Source of the DNA: an uncultured Clostridia bacterium | Lineage (GTDB): Bacteria; Bacillota; Clostridia; Lachnospirales; Lachnospiraceae | NCBI GenBank assembly: GCA_946629525.1 | Contig: CAMOXU010000005.1 | Location: forward strand, 1-57,869 | Reading direction: 5' to 3' | Length of the DNA stretch: 57,869 bases | Shown here: positions 47,392-56,071 of the stretch, one piece after another | How the letters are laid out: every line of letters starts with the position of its first letter | Position numbering within the stretch: the stretch's first letter is position 1 | Position numbers and translations under genes: made by a program | Notes under the pieces: model-generated | What the model was told of the DNA's origin: nothing | Database searches by the model: none | Seen by the model: the letters and a program-made list of their open reading frames with translations, nothing else

Positions 47392-48828
47392 TCAATTCCG
47401 CAGCGCTTCCGGATCGGATCCCGCAGACTCCGCCTCCTCCGCCGGGAGGGTATTATGGACCGAATCAAGATCCGAAAGATCCAGCATCGAGGCGTCGACC
47501 AGGGCTTCCGGATCCTCGATCTGACCGGAAAAACCGGACGGTATCGTTCCCGCAAGCTGTCCTGCGGCGCTCTCCGCCCGGAGCTCTGTGAAAAGTCTCA
47601 GTGCATCCACGCCGGCCTCGAATTTCTCTTCCGTCATGAATTTTGAGGGATCCTCCCTGACATAAGGCGTGATCAGCTCCTCCGTCTCGTCTATTATGTC
47701 CCGGATCCGGCCATTTTCCGCATACTGTGCGATGAACTCAGAAAAAAGCTCATGATACCGTTCTGTATAGGTCTCGTCACTGAAGATCCATCCGACCATC
47801 GGCCGTTCGTCCACCCGCCCTTCCGGTGCCGGCGCATCGATCGGTGCGTTCACCGCCGCCTGTTCCTCCATCCCGGAAGCGGAGCCGTAGGCGGTATTAT
47901 AGTCCCAGGGCACCATGGCAAGCCGTCCGTCCCGGCAGACGAGCACATAGTTTCCGACGGTCCTTCCCGTGTAGCTGTCGTCATTGACCGTGAAATTGTG
48001 GACGACAAAGTAACGGATGACCTCCTCCGTGTCGAGGATCCGGTCGAGATCTTCATACCCGTTCAGTTTTCTGATCAGCGCAATGAGCCTCTTCCGGTCT
48101 TCCGGTTCGGACCCGGCATCTTCAAAAAGCGCCTCATAGCTTTCCGGGTCATCGTCAATATATTTCAGTTGAACGGCTTCGCTCCGGCGCGGGTCCTCCG
48201 CTTCCGGGTCCGGCGGGCTCTCCGGCCTGTACAGCACCGTCCGCTCTGTTCCGTAATTCCGGGAAATGAAAGAATCCTCCACGCCCTCCACCGCCAGATA
48301 GAGGCCGATCTCCTCCCCGTTGATCGTGACCTTCGCGTAGGACGCCAGCGGAGCCGGGACGCCGAAGTCCCGCATGAGCGAATAGGTCAGATATTCCTTC
48401 ATGCACGTCGCGTCCTGGATGAGATTGTTGAGATCCAGCTTGTCAAGGCCGTGCCAGGTCTCCCCCAGCTGGTAGTGGTCGAATTCGAGGCGGAAGCTGA
48501 AACGCCTCCGGCTCTCCTCCCCCACATTCCCGAGCTCCGTCTTCCCCTTGACGCGGAGACCGACGTTGTTCGCGGCGTCGCCGTCGATCACGGCCTGGCA
48601 GGAGACATAATTCCGCTTCCCGGCATCCGCAAAAAAAGCCTCCTTATCATTCACGACAAGGTCGATCGTGTGGACTTCCGCATCGTCAAAAAGGATCTTC
48701 TTATAGCCGGGATCCCGGATATTGGATGTGATGCCGAAAGCCTCCGCATTCATCATAAGGATCGTGAGGGCAACTGCGAGGATGACCGCCAAATATACGA
48801 TTTTATCAACATGCCTGCTGCCTGCCAT
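47392..48828 (-). CDS. CotH-like protein kinase-fold membrane protein
   Basis: A member of the CotH family, atypical kinase-fold proteins named for the Bacillus spore-coat kinase and also found anchored at cell surfaces. An N-terminal membrane helix (about 9-28, IVYLAVILAVALTILMMN) puts the rest outside. Family features: GLRVKGKTELG, RRFSFRLEFDHY, LDKLDLNNLIQDATCMKEYLTY-type core (read across two segments), GLYLAVEGVEDSFI, and the active-site-like VPWDYNTAYG. The start at 48828 has GGAGG 7 bases upstream; earlier in-frame codons are poorer. Whether it phosphorylates an extracellular partner or organises a surface layer is not known. Confidence 0.85.
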   Translation of the reverse strand: MAGSRHVDKIVYLAVILAVALTILMMNAEAFGITSNIRDPGYKKILFDDAEVHTIDLVVNDKEAFFADAGKRNYVSCQAVIDGDAANNVGLRVKGKTELGNVGEESRRRFSFRLEFDHYQLGETWHGLDKLDLNNLIQDATCMKEYLTYSLMRDFGVPAPLASYAKVTINGEEIGLYLAVEGVEDSFISRNYGTERTVLYRPESPPDPEAEDPRRSEAVQLKYIDDDPESYEALFEDAGSEPEDRKRLIALIRKLNGYEDLDRILDTEEVIRYFVVHNFTVNDDSYTGRTVGNYVLVCRDGRLAMVPWDYNTAYGSASGMEEQAAVNAPIDAPAPEGRVDERPMVGWIFSDETYTERYHELFSEFIAQYAENGRIRDIIDETEELITPYVREDPSKFMTEEKFEAGVDALRLFTELRAESAAGQLAGTIPSGFSGQIEDPEALVDASMLDLSDLDSVHNTLPAEEAESAGSDPEALRN

Positions 48829-49053
48829 CTGCATTCCTCCGGCGTTCCTGGTAATCTCTGCACTGTTCCCTGACACGATTCATTCTAACATGTCCGTTCT
48901 TCTGCCGCTACAGCGATTTTCCTCCATGGCGCGAACTGCAGCGCCGTACTTTCCCCGGACTTTTCCTGCAGACAGGTTCTCCTCTCCCGGCTGCCTGCCG
49001 ATCCTTCAGAAGGGGACAGACCGCGCCTCATGGGAAACCCCATTTTCTGCTTC

Positions 49054-49082
49054 TGTACAAATGAGAACTTTTTCTCTATACT
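49054..49082 (+). promoter_or_regulatory. Promoter of methyltransferase gene
   Basis: TGTACA (49054-49059), 17 bases and TATACT (49077-49082). A structured leader of about 140 bases follows. In the rest of the 48829-49053 gap I see no other element. Confidence 0.5.
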
Positions 49083-49111
49083 GTGGGTAGACACAAAAAT
49101 GAAGAATTTCG

Positions 49112-49209
49112 GGCTGCCTGTACCGCTGCATAAAGGCGCAGCGGATCGTGAGGGCAGCCTTCTAAGCCCCTGTCATCCGCTTATACTTTACATGCAGTCA
49201 GTCAGGGGC
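49112..49209 (+). other. Structured 5' leader of methyltransferase mRNA
   Basis: Two hairpins lie between promoter and start codon. The first is a nested stem: GGCTGCC (49112-49118) with GGCAGCC (49153-49159), enclosing CCGCTGC (49123-49129) with GCAGCGG (49138-49144). The second pairs GCCCCTG (49166-49172) with CAGGGGC (49203-49209) and ends five bases before the GGAGG ribosome binding site. This could be a regulatory leader; no known riboswitch class was recognised. Confidence 0.5.
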
Positions 49210-49226
49210 GCACGGAGGTCATATAT

Positions 49227-50087
49227 ATGTGGATTGCCGACAACTGGAAAGACTATCAGGTACTTGATACAAGGAACGGCGAAAAGCTCGAGCGCTGGGG
49301 GGACTACATCCTGATCCGCCCCGACCCGCAGGTCATCTGGCAGACAGCTCCCCGCCGAAGGGAGTGGGATACGCCGAACGGGCATTATCACCGGAGCAGG
49401 AAGGGCGGCGGAAGCTGGGATTTCTTTGACCTGCCCGAGACCTGGCAGATCACCTATAAAAGCCTCACATTCAACCTGAAGCCGTTCAGCTTCAAGCACA
49501 CCGGTCTTTTTCCCGAACAGGCTGCGAACTGGGACTGGTGCGGAGACCTGATCCGAACGGCAGAACGCCCCGTAAAGATCCTGAATCTCTTCGCCTACAC
49601 AGGCGGCGCGACCTGCGCGGCTCTGTCCGCCGGCGCATCCGTAACGCACGTCGATGCCTCCAAAGGCATGGTGACCTGGGCCCGGGAGAACGCGCAGAGT
49701 TCCGGACTTGCCGACCGTCCGGTGCGCTGGATCGTCGACGACTGTACCAAGTTCGTTATGCGGGAGATCCGCAGAGGGAACAGGTACGACGGCATTATCA
49801 TGGATCCTCCCTCTTACGGGAGAGGACCAAAGGGAGAGATCTGGAAGCTCGAGGATACGATCTACGACTTCCTCGGACTGACCGCACAGCTCCTCTCCGA
49901 TGAACCGCTCTTTTTCCTGCTGAATTCCTACACGACCGGCCTGCAGCCCGGCGTACTGACCTATATGCTGAAGAGTGTTCTTGCAGACAGAAAGCCTGCC
50001 GCGGTGATCGCGGACGAGGTCGGCCTTCCGGTAGAGGGAACGGATCTCGCCCTGCCCTGCGGATGCGCCGGAAGGGCTTCCTGGTAA
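49227..50087 (+). CDS. Class I SAM-dependent methyltransferase (RlmI/RlmK-like)
   Basis: A cytoplasmic methyltransferase of the COG1092-type group, mostly 23S rRNA cytosine or guanine methylases. The SAM-binding loop is NLFAYTGGATCAALSAGA, followed by the acidic THVDASKGMVTWARENA, and the catalytic/substrate loop is DPPSYGRGPKGEIWKLE. The PUA domain of full RlmI is absent, so at 286 residues it is a short member. ACGGAGG precedes the ATG. A role in rRNA modification is likely, the target base is not known. Confidence 0.86.
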   Translation: MWIADNWKDYQVLDTRNGEKLERWGDYILIRPDPQVIWQTAPRRREWDTPNGHYHRSRKGGGSWDFFDLPETWQITYKSLTFNLKPFSFKHTGLFPEQAANWDWCGDLIRTAERPVKILNLFAYTGGATCAALSAGASVTHVDASKGMVTWARENAQSSGLADRPVRWIVDDCTKFVMREIRRGNRYDGIIMDPPSYGRGPKGEIWKLEDTIYDFLGLTAQLLSDEPLFFLLNSYTTGLQPGVLTYMLKSVLADRKPAAVIADEVGLPVEGTDLALPCGCAGRASW

Positions 50088-50200
50088 CGCCCGCGCCGGA
50101 CATGAAATGCGGGAGCCGGTATCGTATTTCCGAAAAAACTGCCGCAGATCCCGCGCCCCGGTTCCGCCCGGACCGGATCGTATGAAGGAGGAATATTTTA

Positions 50201-52150
50201 ATGCAGACTGATTATAATAACGCCAAAAAGCTGGGCGATAACGCCCGCCGCAAATCGCGCCTGACCGGGACCTACCCATATCTGATGTCCCTTGACAGCA
50301 TGGTCTCACAGACCGATATCGCCGCCGAGATCGATCTCGGTCTCCGGGAGATCCCCCTCTCCCTCATCGTCGGCACCAAGACGGCCGGACGGCAGAATGC
50401 TTTCGCCAACAATTTCATGCCGATCCTTTCCGCCAGCTCGGAGTTCGGCTTAAAGTGGTCCAATCTCTACGACTCCCAGGTCGAGGAAGGGCTGAGAGAC
50501 CCGATCAAAGCCTACGAATACATGAACCAGTTCTACGTCGAGGAGGGAAACAAGCGCGTTTCCGTCATGAAATATCTCGGGGCCTACGCGATCCACGCCA
50601 ACGTGATCCGCGTTCTCCCGAAGAAGACCGACGTCAAGGAAAACAAAATCTATTACGAATTTCTCGATTTCTTCAATGTCACCGGGATCTTCGGCTTCAA
50701 CTTCAGTCAGGAAGGATGCTATGCAAGGCTGGCTTCCCTGCTGGGGCAGGACCTTGTGAACCCGTGGCCGGATGATCTGATCCTCGATTTTAAGAATGCC
50801 TACGGAAAATTCGCGGAGGTCTTCCGCGCAAAGAACAAAAATCCGGAACTCTGGGCGGAGGACGCATTCCTGGTCTATCTGTCTGTCTTCTCCTTCCACA
50901 CGATCTCGGAGATCTCGAAGGAAGCCCTCGGCCAGCAGATGGACCGTCTGTGGAATGAGTTCCTGACAGACTCCGGAGAGGAAAAGATCACCCTGATCGA
51001 TGACCCGAAGATGATCGACAGGATGGCCGGCGAGCCGCGCGCGGACCGCATCTCGAAACTTCTTCACCGCGGCCCGGTCTACACCAGCGAAAGGCCCCTG
51101 AAGATCGCCTTCCTCTACGAGAAAAATGAAGAGACCTCGAGCTGGGCATACGGCAATGAGCTTGGCCGCAACAAGCTGAAGGATATCTACGGAGACATTA
51201 TCGACACGATCAAGATCGAGAACTGCCTCACGGATGAGGATGTTGCGAAGGGAATCGAGGCCGCCGTCGCGGATGAGGAGGACGTCATCTTTACGACGTC
51301 CTCCTCCATGATGAGCGAGACCCTGAAGGCTGCCATCCGGTATCCGAAGATCCGTTTTCTCAACTGCTCCGTGAACCTGCCGGTCAACGCCGTGCGCACC
51401 TATTATGCCCGCACCTACGAATCCAAATTCCTGATGGGGGCGATTGCCGCAGCGTTGAGTCCCGATCACCGGATCGGCTACTGCGCCGGCTACCCGATCT
51501 ACGGTACGATCGCCGAGATCAATGCATTTGCCATAGGGGCTGCCATGGTAAGTCCCGAATCCAGAGTCTACCTCAAGTGGTCGTCCCTGGAGAACACCGA
51601 CTGGGAGAAGGAACTGATCGACGACGGCATCGTGATCATCCAGGGCCCGGAATACATCCGACCGACCGATGAAGCGCACCGCTTCGGACTCTACCGGATC
51701 GAGGAGGACGGGACCAGATCCACGATTGCAGCGCCCATGACTGACTGGGGACGGTATTTTGCCCTGATCGTGGAAAGCATTCTCAGCGGATCCTTTGACG
51801 CGAAATCCCTCACCAGAAAGGATCGTTCCCTGAACTACTGGTATGGAATGTCCGCAGGCGTGCTGGATATCATCACCTCCAGCAGGCTTCCCTATTATTC
51901 CAGGAAGACGCTCGCTTTGTTGAAAGCGGGTGTTTCCACGGGCCGCATCAATCCGTTCGACGGAGAGCTGCACAGCCAGGACGGGATCGTTCGGGAGGAG
52001 GGCGCGGATCCTCTCACCTACGAGGAGATCATCACGATGAACTGGCTGAACGACAACGTGATCGGATCCATCCCCACATCTGACGAGGTCAGCGATATCG
52101 CAAAGAAGACCGTATCCGTCATCGGTGTCGAGGCATCCGATAAGAACTGA
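50201..52150 (+). CDS. Cytoplasmic ParB-like / BMP-type binding-protein fusion
   Basis: A 649-residue protein without a signal peptide. The C-terminal part (about 300-560) is a BMP/Med-type periplasmic-binding-protein fold (PLKIAFLYEKNEETSSWAY, VIFTTSSSMMSETLKAA, YESKFLMGAIAAALS, IGYCAGYPIYGTIAEINAFAIGA), normally a lipoprotein receptor for nucleosides. The N-terminal part resembles a ParB/sulfiredoxin fold: REIPLSLIVG, LRDPIKAYEYMNQFYVEEG, NKRVSVMKYLGAYAIHANVI. A helical middle connects them. Being cytosolic, it cannot be an ordinary transport receptor, so it may sense a small ligand inside the cell. AAGGAGG lies upstream. The metallophosphoesterase and DegV genes follow on the same strand. 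Confidence 0.75.
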   Translation: MQTDYNNAKKLGDNARRKSRLTGTYPYLMSLDSMVSQTDIAAEIDLGLREIPLSLIVGTKTAGRQNAFANNFMPILSASSEFGLKWSNLYDSQVEEGLRDPIKAYEYMNQFYVEEGNKRVSVMKYLGAYAIHANVIRVLPKKTDVKENKIYYEFLDFFNVTGIFGFNFSQEGCYARLASLLGQDLVNPWPDDLILDFKNAYGKFAEVFRAKNKNPELWAEDAFLVYLSVFSFHTISEISKEALGQQMDRLWNEFLTDSGEEKITLIDDPKMIDRMAGEPRADRISKLLHRGPVYTSERPLKIAFLYEKNEETSSWAYGNELGRNKLKDIYGDIIDTIKIENCLTDEDVAKGIEAAVADEEDVIFTTSSSMMSETLKAAIRYPKIRFLNCSVNLPVNAVRTYYARTYESKFLMGAIAAALSPDHRIGYCAGYPIYGTIAEINAFAIGAAMVSPESRVYLKWSSLENTDWEKELIDDGIVIIQGPEYIRPTDEAHRFGLYRIEEDGTRSTIAAPMTDWGRYFALIVESILSGSFDAKSLTRKDRSLNYWYGMSAGVLDIITSSRLPYYSRKTLALLKAGVSTGRINPFDGELHSQDGIVREEGADPLTYEEIITMNWLNDNVIGSIPTSDEVSDIAKKTVSVIGVEASDKN

Positions 52151-52218
52151 CTGGACAATATCCGCTGTTAACGCTAAGATATATCACGGGAAATCTCCGT
52201 GATGTCTGAGGAGCTAAT

Positions 52219-52896
52219 ATGAAGATCCTGCTCATCGCTGATGAGGAATCAAAGATACTCTGGGACTACTATGATCCCGAGCGCCTTGAGGGAGTCGAGC
52301 TGATCCTCTCGGCCGGCGACCTGAAATCCTCATATCTGGAGTTCCTTGTCACCATGCTGAACGTTCCGCTCCTGTATATTCACGGGAACCACGACAGTCA
52401 TTACGCGCAGAAGCCGCCCAACGGATGCATCTGCATCGAGAACAAGATCTACAACTTCAACGGTCTGCGGATCCTCGGGCTCGGAGGTTCGGTCCGGTAT
52501 CGGGAAGGCCCGCACATGTACTCGGAAGCCCAGATGGCGGTGCGCTGCGTCCGCGCGGATTTTCAGGCCACTCTGCGGAACGGCTTTGACATTCTGCTCA
52601 CCCATGCCCCCGCAAAGGGCTGGGGAGACCTGGATGACTTCCCGCACCGCGGATTCAACTGTTTCAATCCGCTCCTCGAGAAGTGGAAGCCGAAGTATAT
52701 GGTCCACGGACATGTACACAAAGCGTACGGTCATTTTCAGAGGGAGCGGACACATACGTGCGGAACGACGATCATCAACGCCTGTGATTATGTGATCCTG
52801 GACGTCCCGGAAAGTACTTTTCCCAGGCCGGGAAAGACCGGTTCCCCGCTCTACGATCTGCACATCGCACGGCAGAGGAAAAAAAATCATCTGTGA
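52219..52896 (+). CDS. Calcineurin-like metallophosphoesterase
   Basis: A two-metal phosphoesterase of about 225 residues. Metal motifs: the first aspartate/glutamate segment near LIADEES and LSAGDLK, then GNHDSHY, LLTHAPAKGWGD and the GHVH of VHGHVHKAYG. The DxH of the classical motif I is replaced (LLIADEES), which is worth noting for metal binding. GAGGAG precedes the ATG. It lies 68 bases after the ParB/BMP gene behind a small ATCACGG/CCGTGAT hairpin, so the two may be co-transcribed. Substrate unknown. Confidence 0.85.
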   Translation: MKILLIADEESKILWDYYDPERLEGVELILSAGDLKSSYLEFLVTMLNVPLLYIHGNHDSHYAQKPPNGCICIENKIYNFNGLRILGLGGSVRYREGPHMYSEAQMAVRCVRADFQATLRNGFDILLTHAPAKGWGDLDDFPHRGFNCFNPLLEKWKPKYMVHGHVHKAYGHFQRERTHTCGTTIINACDYVILDVPESTFPRPGKTGSPLYDLHIARQRKKNHL

Positions 52897-52941
52897 TCGG
52901 AGCCTTCATGAGACTGCTCCGGACTGGAAAGGAAAAGAAAA

Positions 52942-53829
52942 ATGTCTAATTATGTGCTTAGCTGCTGCTCCACTGCTGATCTTTCAAAACAGCATTTTAT
53001 CGACCGTGATATCAGGTATATCTGCTTTCATTACGAACTCGACGGGAAAGAATACGCCGACGATCTCGGCGAATCCATGCCGTTCGATAAATTCTACAGC
53101 GAGATGGCTGCCGGAAAATCCACCAAAACATCCCAGGTAAATGTCGAAGAATTTCTGGAATACTTTGAGCCGTTCCTGAAGGAAGGAAAGGATATTCTGC
53201 ACCTGACTCTTTCCTCCGGCATCTCCGGCGTCCTCAATTCCGCGAACCTCGCGAAAGATGTACTGGCGGACAAATACCCGGACAGAAAGATCATCATCGT
53301 CGACTCCCTCGCAGCTTCTTCAGGCTACGGACTCCTCATGGATAAGCTCGCCGACCTCAGAGACGAGGGGCGGAGCCTCGAGGATGTCGCCGATTTCGCG
53401 GAGAAGAACAAGCTCCGCCTTCACCACTGGTTCTTCTCTTCGGACCTCACGTTCTTCATCCGGGGAGGACGGATCTCAAAGACCTCCGGATTCATCGGCG
53501 GACTCCTGAACATCTGCCCGCTCATGAACGTCGATTATCTCGGCCGTCTGATCCCGCGCTATAAGATCCGCACAAAGAAAAAGGTCATAAAGGCGATCGT
53601 CGACAAGATGATCGAACATGCCGACAACGGCACGGATTACTCCGGAAAATGCTATATCTCCTATTCCGCCTGCCTCGAGGACGCGAGGGCAGTCGCCGAT
53701 CTCGTCGAGGAGCATTTCCCGAAGCTGAACGGAAAAGTCGTCATCAACAGTATCGGCACGACGATCGGAAGTCATACCGGCCCGGGAACGGTCGCTCTCT
53801 TCTTCTGGGGAGACGAGCGCAGGGACTGA
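52942..53829 (+). CDS. DegV/FakB-family fatty-acid-binding protein
   Basis: A DegV-fold protein that binds a fatty acid and presents it to a FakA-type kinase or carries it in the cell. Family motifs: STADLS, LHLTLSSGISGVLNSA, DSLAASSGYGLL, FFIRGGRIS and SIGTTIGSHTGPG. The 295 residues are full length. AAAGGA lies upstream. No fakA is adjacent. A link to the fatty acid locus about 37 kb away is tempting but unproven. The downstream terminator at 53850 ends this strand's unit. Confidence 0.9.
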   Translation: MSNYVLSCCSTADLSKQHFIDRDIRYICFHYELDGKEYADDLGESMPFDKFYSEMAAGKSTKTSQVNVEEFLEYFEPFLKEGKDILHLTLSSGISGVLNSANLAKDVLADKYPDRKIIIVDSLAASSGYGLLMDKLADLRDEGRSLEDVADFAEKNKLRLHHWFFSSDLTFFIRGGRISKTSGFIGGLLNICPLMNVDYLGRLIPRYKIRTKKKVIKAIVDKMIEHADNGTDYSGKCYISYSACLEDARAVADLVEEHFPKLNGKVVINSIGTTIGSHTGPGTVALFFWGDERRD

Positions 53830-53849
53830 GAAAAAGATGCATATGAATC

Positions 53850-53875
53850 AAGGGGAGGGCGGACCCTCCCCTTTT
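53850..53875. terminator. Terminator between degV-like gene and histidine kinase gene
   Basis: AAGGGGAGGG (53850-53859) and CCCTCCCCTT (53864-53873) pair perfectly around CGGA and run into TTTT; the A-run side is short, so it favours the plus strand. Confidence 0.85.
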
Positions 53876-53889
53876 GTAATGCACACGGA

Positions 53890-55221
53890 TCAGGAAGCGG
53901 ATGGATCCTCCCCTTTGAAGACGATCTCCATCACGGTCCCTTTGCCCACCTCACTGAAGACGCGCACCTCCGCATCGTGCAGAAGGGCTCCGTGCTTTAC
54001 GATCGAAAGGCCCAGACCGGTCCCGCCGGTCGCCCTGGAGTGGCTCTTATCCACCCTGTAGAAGCGCTCAAAGATCCTCTCCTGCTCCTCCTTCGGAATT
54101 CCGATTCCGTTATCCCGCACGCTCACCTTGATCTCATTCGAAAAGCATCCCGTCTGCACCTGCACATATCCGCCGGGTCTGTTGTACTTGATCGCATTTT
54201 CAATAATATTGAAGATCATCTCCTCCAGAATGTGCCGGATCCCGGGCACACTGACCGGCGATCCTTCACAGGTAAGACGCACGCGGTGATCCTCCGCCTC
54301 CTTCGAAAGGTGTCCGCAGACATTCTCCGCAAGTTCCAGAAGCTCAATATTCTCCTTCGATTCGGAGATCTCACCCTCATCCAGCCTTGACAGCCTGATA
54401 ATATCGTCGATGAGACGCACCATGCGCTGCACGTCCTGATAAATGTTGGACGCGACCATCCGGACATTTTCCTGCGGGACCATCCCCTCTTTCAGAAGCT
54501 CCGCATACCCGGAGATCGTTGTGAGCGGGGTCTTCAGTTCATGGGAGACATTCGCCGAAAATTCCTTTCGCATCGTCTCCACCGCATCCTTCTGATGATT
54601 CTGATGATCGATCCTCTTAGTGAGCGGTGCAAGCTCCTCATAGATCTCATCTTTGAGCGGGTCGTCCAGGTCGATCGCATTGATCGGCTCCACAAGCTTT
54701 CGGGACAGCCACTTTGAGAAGAACCACTCAAATATAAAGAGAAATGCAGCGACCGCCAGCATGGCAGGCAGGATCCGGAGCGCCATCCGGAACGAGGATC
54801 GGATCTCCTTGGAGACTCTCAGTACATTTCCTTCATCCGTCCTCCTGGCCGCATAGAACATCATGGTGCCGAGACTGTCCGAAAAGCGGATATCATTTCC
54901 CTTCCCTGTACGAAAGGCCTCCTGAATCTCCGGACGGTCGGAATGATTCTCCAGAGCCAGATCGCCATAGGTATCATAGAGGATCTCCCCCGAGGGAGAG
55001 ATCAGCGTGACTCTGGTACTTCCCAGCGTATTGTCAATTTCCCGGAGATCCTCGTCCGTGTAGTGGTCCGCACCTGTACTGATATAGACCACATCCTGTT
55101 CGACCTCCTGCTCCATGATCTCAACGATCTGCTGATACATGGCAACAACTGCCCCGAAATAAGAAACCAGCATGGCCACTGTGACCAGTACGACCATGCT
55201 GCGCTGAATTCTTCTCTGCAT
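53890..55221 (-). CDS. PhoR-type sensor histidine kinase
   Basis: A membrane sensor kinase. Two membrane helices (about 8-30 and 150-172) bracket an extracellular sensor of about 115 residues. A cytoplasmic linker leads to the HisKA phospho-acceptor FSANVSHELKTPLTTISGYA, then the ATPase N box ENAIKYN, G1 DNGIGIPKEEQ, F box ERFYRV and G2 GGTGLGLSIVKH. The start at 55221 has GGGAG upstream and lies one base after the regulator stop (55223), so the two are translationally coupled. The order regulator-kinase and the domain plan match PhoPR/WalRK-type systems; the signal is unknown. Confidence 0.92.
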   Translation of the reverse strand: MQRRIQRSMVVLVTVAMLVSYFGAVVAMYQQIVEIMEQEVEQDVVYISTGADHYTDEDLREIDNTLGSTRVTLISPSGEILYDTYGDLALENHSDRPEIQEAFRTGKGNDIRFSDSLGTMMFYAARRTDEGNVLRVSKEIRSSFRMALRILPAMLAVAAFLFIFEWFFSKWLSRKLVEPINAIDLDDPLKDEIYEELAPLTKRIDHQNHQKDAVETMRKEFSANVSHELKTPLTTISGYAELLKEGMVPQENVRMVASNIYQDVQRMVRLIDDIIRLSRLDEGEISESKENIELLELAENVCGHLSKEAEDHRVRLTCEGSPVSVPGIRHILEEMIFNIIENAIKYNRPGGYVQVQTGCFSNEIKVSVRDNGIGIPKEEQERIFERFYRVDKSHSRATGGTGLGLSIVKHGALLHDAEVRVFSEVGKGTVMEIVFKGEDPSAS

Positions 55222-55222
55222 T

Positions 55223-55909
55223 TTATTTCTCCCGTAACCGGTAGCCGACACCGCGGATCGTCTCGACCACCTCGCCCGCAGCTCCCAGCTTCTGGCGGAG
55301 CGTCGCGATGTGCACATCCAGAGTCCTGGACTCCCCTGAAAAATCATGTCCCCAGATCGCGTCCAGAAGCTGCTCACGGGTCAGAACGATCTCCGGATTG
55401 CGCATCAGGCGGTTCAGCAGTTCAAATTCCTTGTTCGTCAGAACGACCGGCTCTCCGTCCGCCAGCACGGAGCGCTTCTTCTCGCTGATCTCCAGCCTGC
55501 CGAAACGCACGGTATCATCCTTCGAGTAGGAGGACGCACGCCGGAGGACCGCTTTGATCCTCGAGACCAGCTCCATCATGCCAAAAGGCTTTGTGACGTA
55601 ATCATCCGCTCCGAGATCGAGCGCCTGGACCTTATCGTACTCCGCTCCCTTGGCCGTCAGCATGATGATCGGGATCGCCTTGCAGCGCATATCCTCCTTC
55701 AGCCTGCGGAGAATGGAAATGCCGTCTTCGCCCGGAAGCATGATGTCCAGAAGAATCAGATCCGGCAGACTGTTCTCCGAATCGTCGAGTGCTTCAGAGA
55801 GCGCTTTCCCGTCGTGAAGGCCCCTGGCCTTAAAGCCGGTGACGCCGAGCGTATAGACGATCAGCTCCTTTATATTGTCATCATCTTCCACACAGTAGAT
55901 CTCGTACAT
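55223..55909 (-). CDS. OmpR/PhoB-family response regulator
   Basis: A two-domain transcription regulator partnered with the downstream kinase. The receiver domain has the acidic pocket EDDDN near the N-terminus, the phospho-acceptor aspartate in LILLDIMLPGEDG, and the lysine in DYVTKPFGMMEL. The C-terminal winged helix includes LTNKEFELLNRLMRNPEIVLTREQ-type (read in two parts) and VRFG. The start at 55909 follows AGGAGGAG; an earlier ATG at 56011 has no site. No phosphate transport genes are next to it, so I give no gene symbol. Confidence 0.93.
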   Translation of the reverse strand: MYEIYCVEDDDNIKELIVYTLGVTGFKARGLHDGKALSEALDDSENSLPDLILLDIMLPGEDGISILRRLKEDMRCKAIPIIMLTAKGAEYDKVQALDLGADDYVTKPFGMMELVSRIKAVLRRASSYSKDDTVRFGRLEISEKKRSVLADGEPVVLTNKEFELLNRLMRNPEIVLTREQLLDAIWGHDFSGESRTLDVHIATLRQKLGAAGEVVETIRGVGYRLREK

Positions 55910-56071
55910 GTATTCTCCTCCTGCCGCTTTTCCTGGCGGGTGCCTTCGAACGCTCCACTCCACGGGAACTGCCGCATCTTCCGGGATTCCTGTCCCACCT
56001 CTATTTTGCATTAGGACGAATGAAATTACAAGAAAAATGAAACCATACGTCCATCCGGGCTTAAGCAGCAG

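Noticed and set aside
52942-53829. DegV-like gene considered as part of the fatty acid locus
   Set aside because: The fold binds fatty acids, but it lies about 37 kb away with unrelated neighbours, so proximity gives no support.
55910-56071. Pho-box-like TTTCATT repeats before the response regulator gene on the minus strand
   Set aside because: The two copies are 17 bases apart rather than the 11 expected for PhoB/PhoP boxes, so the match is not convincing.
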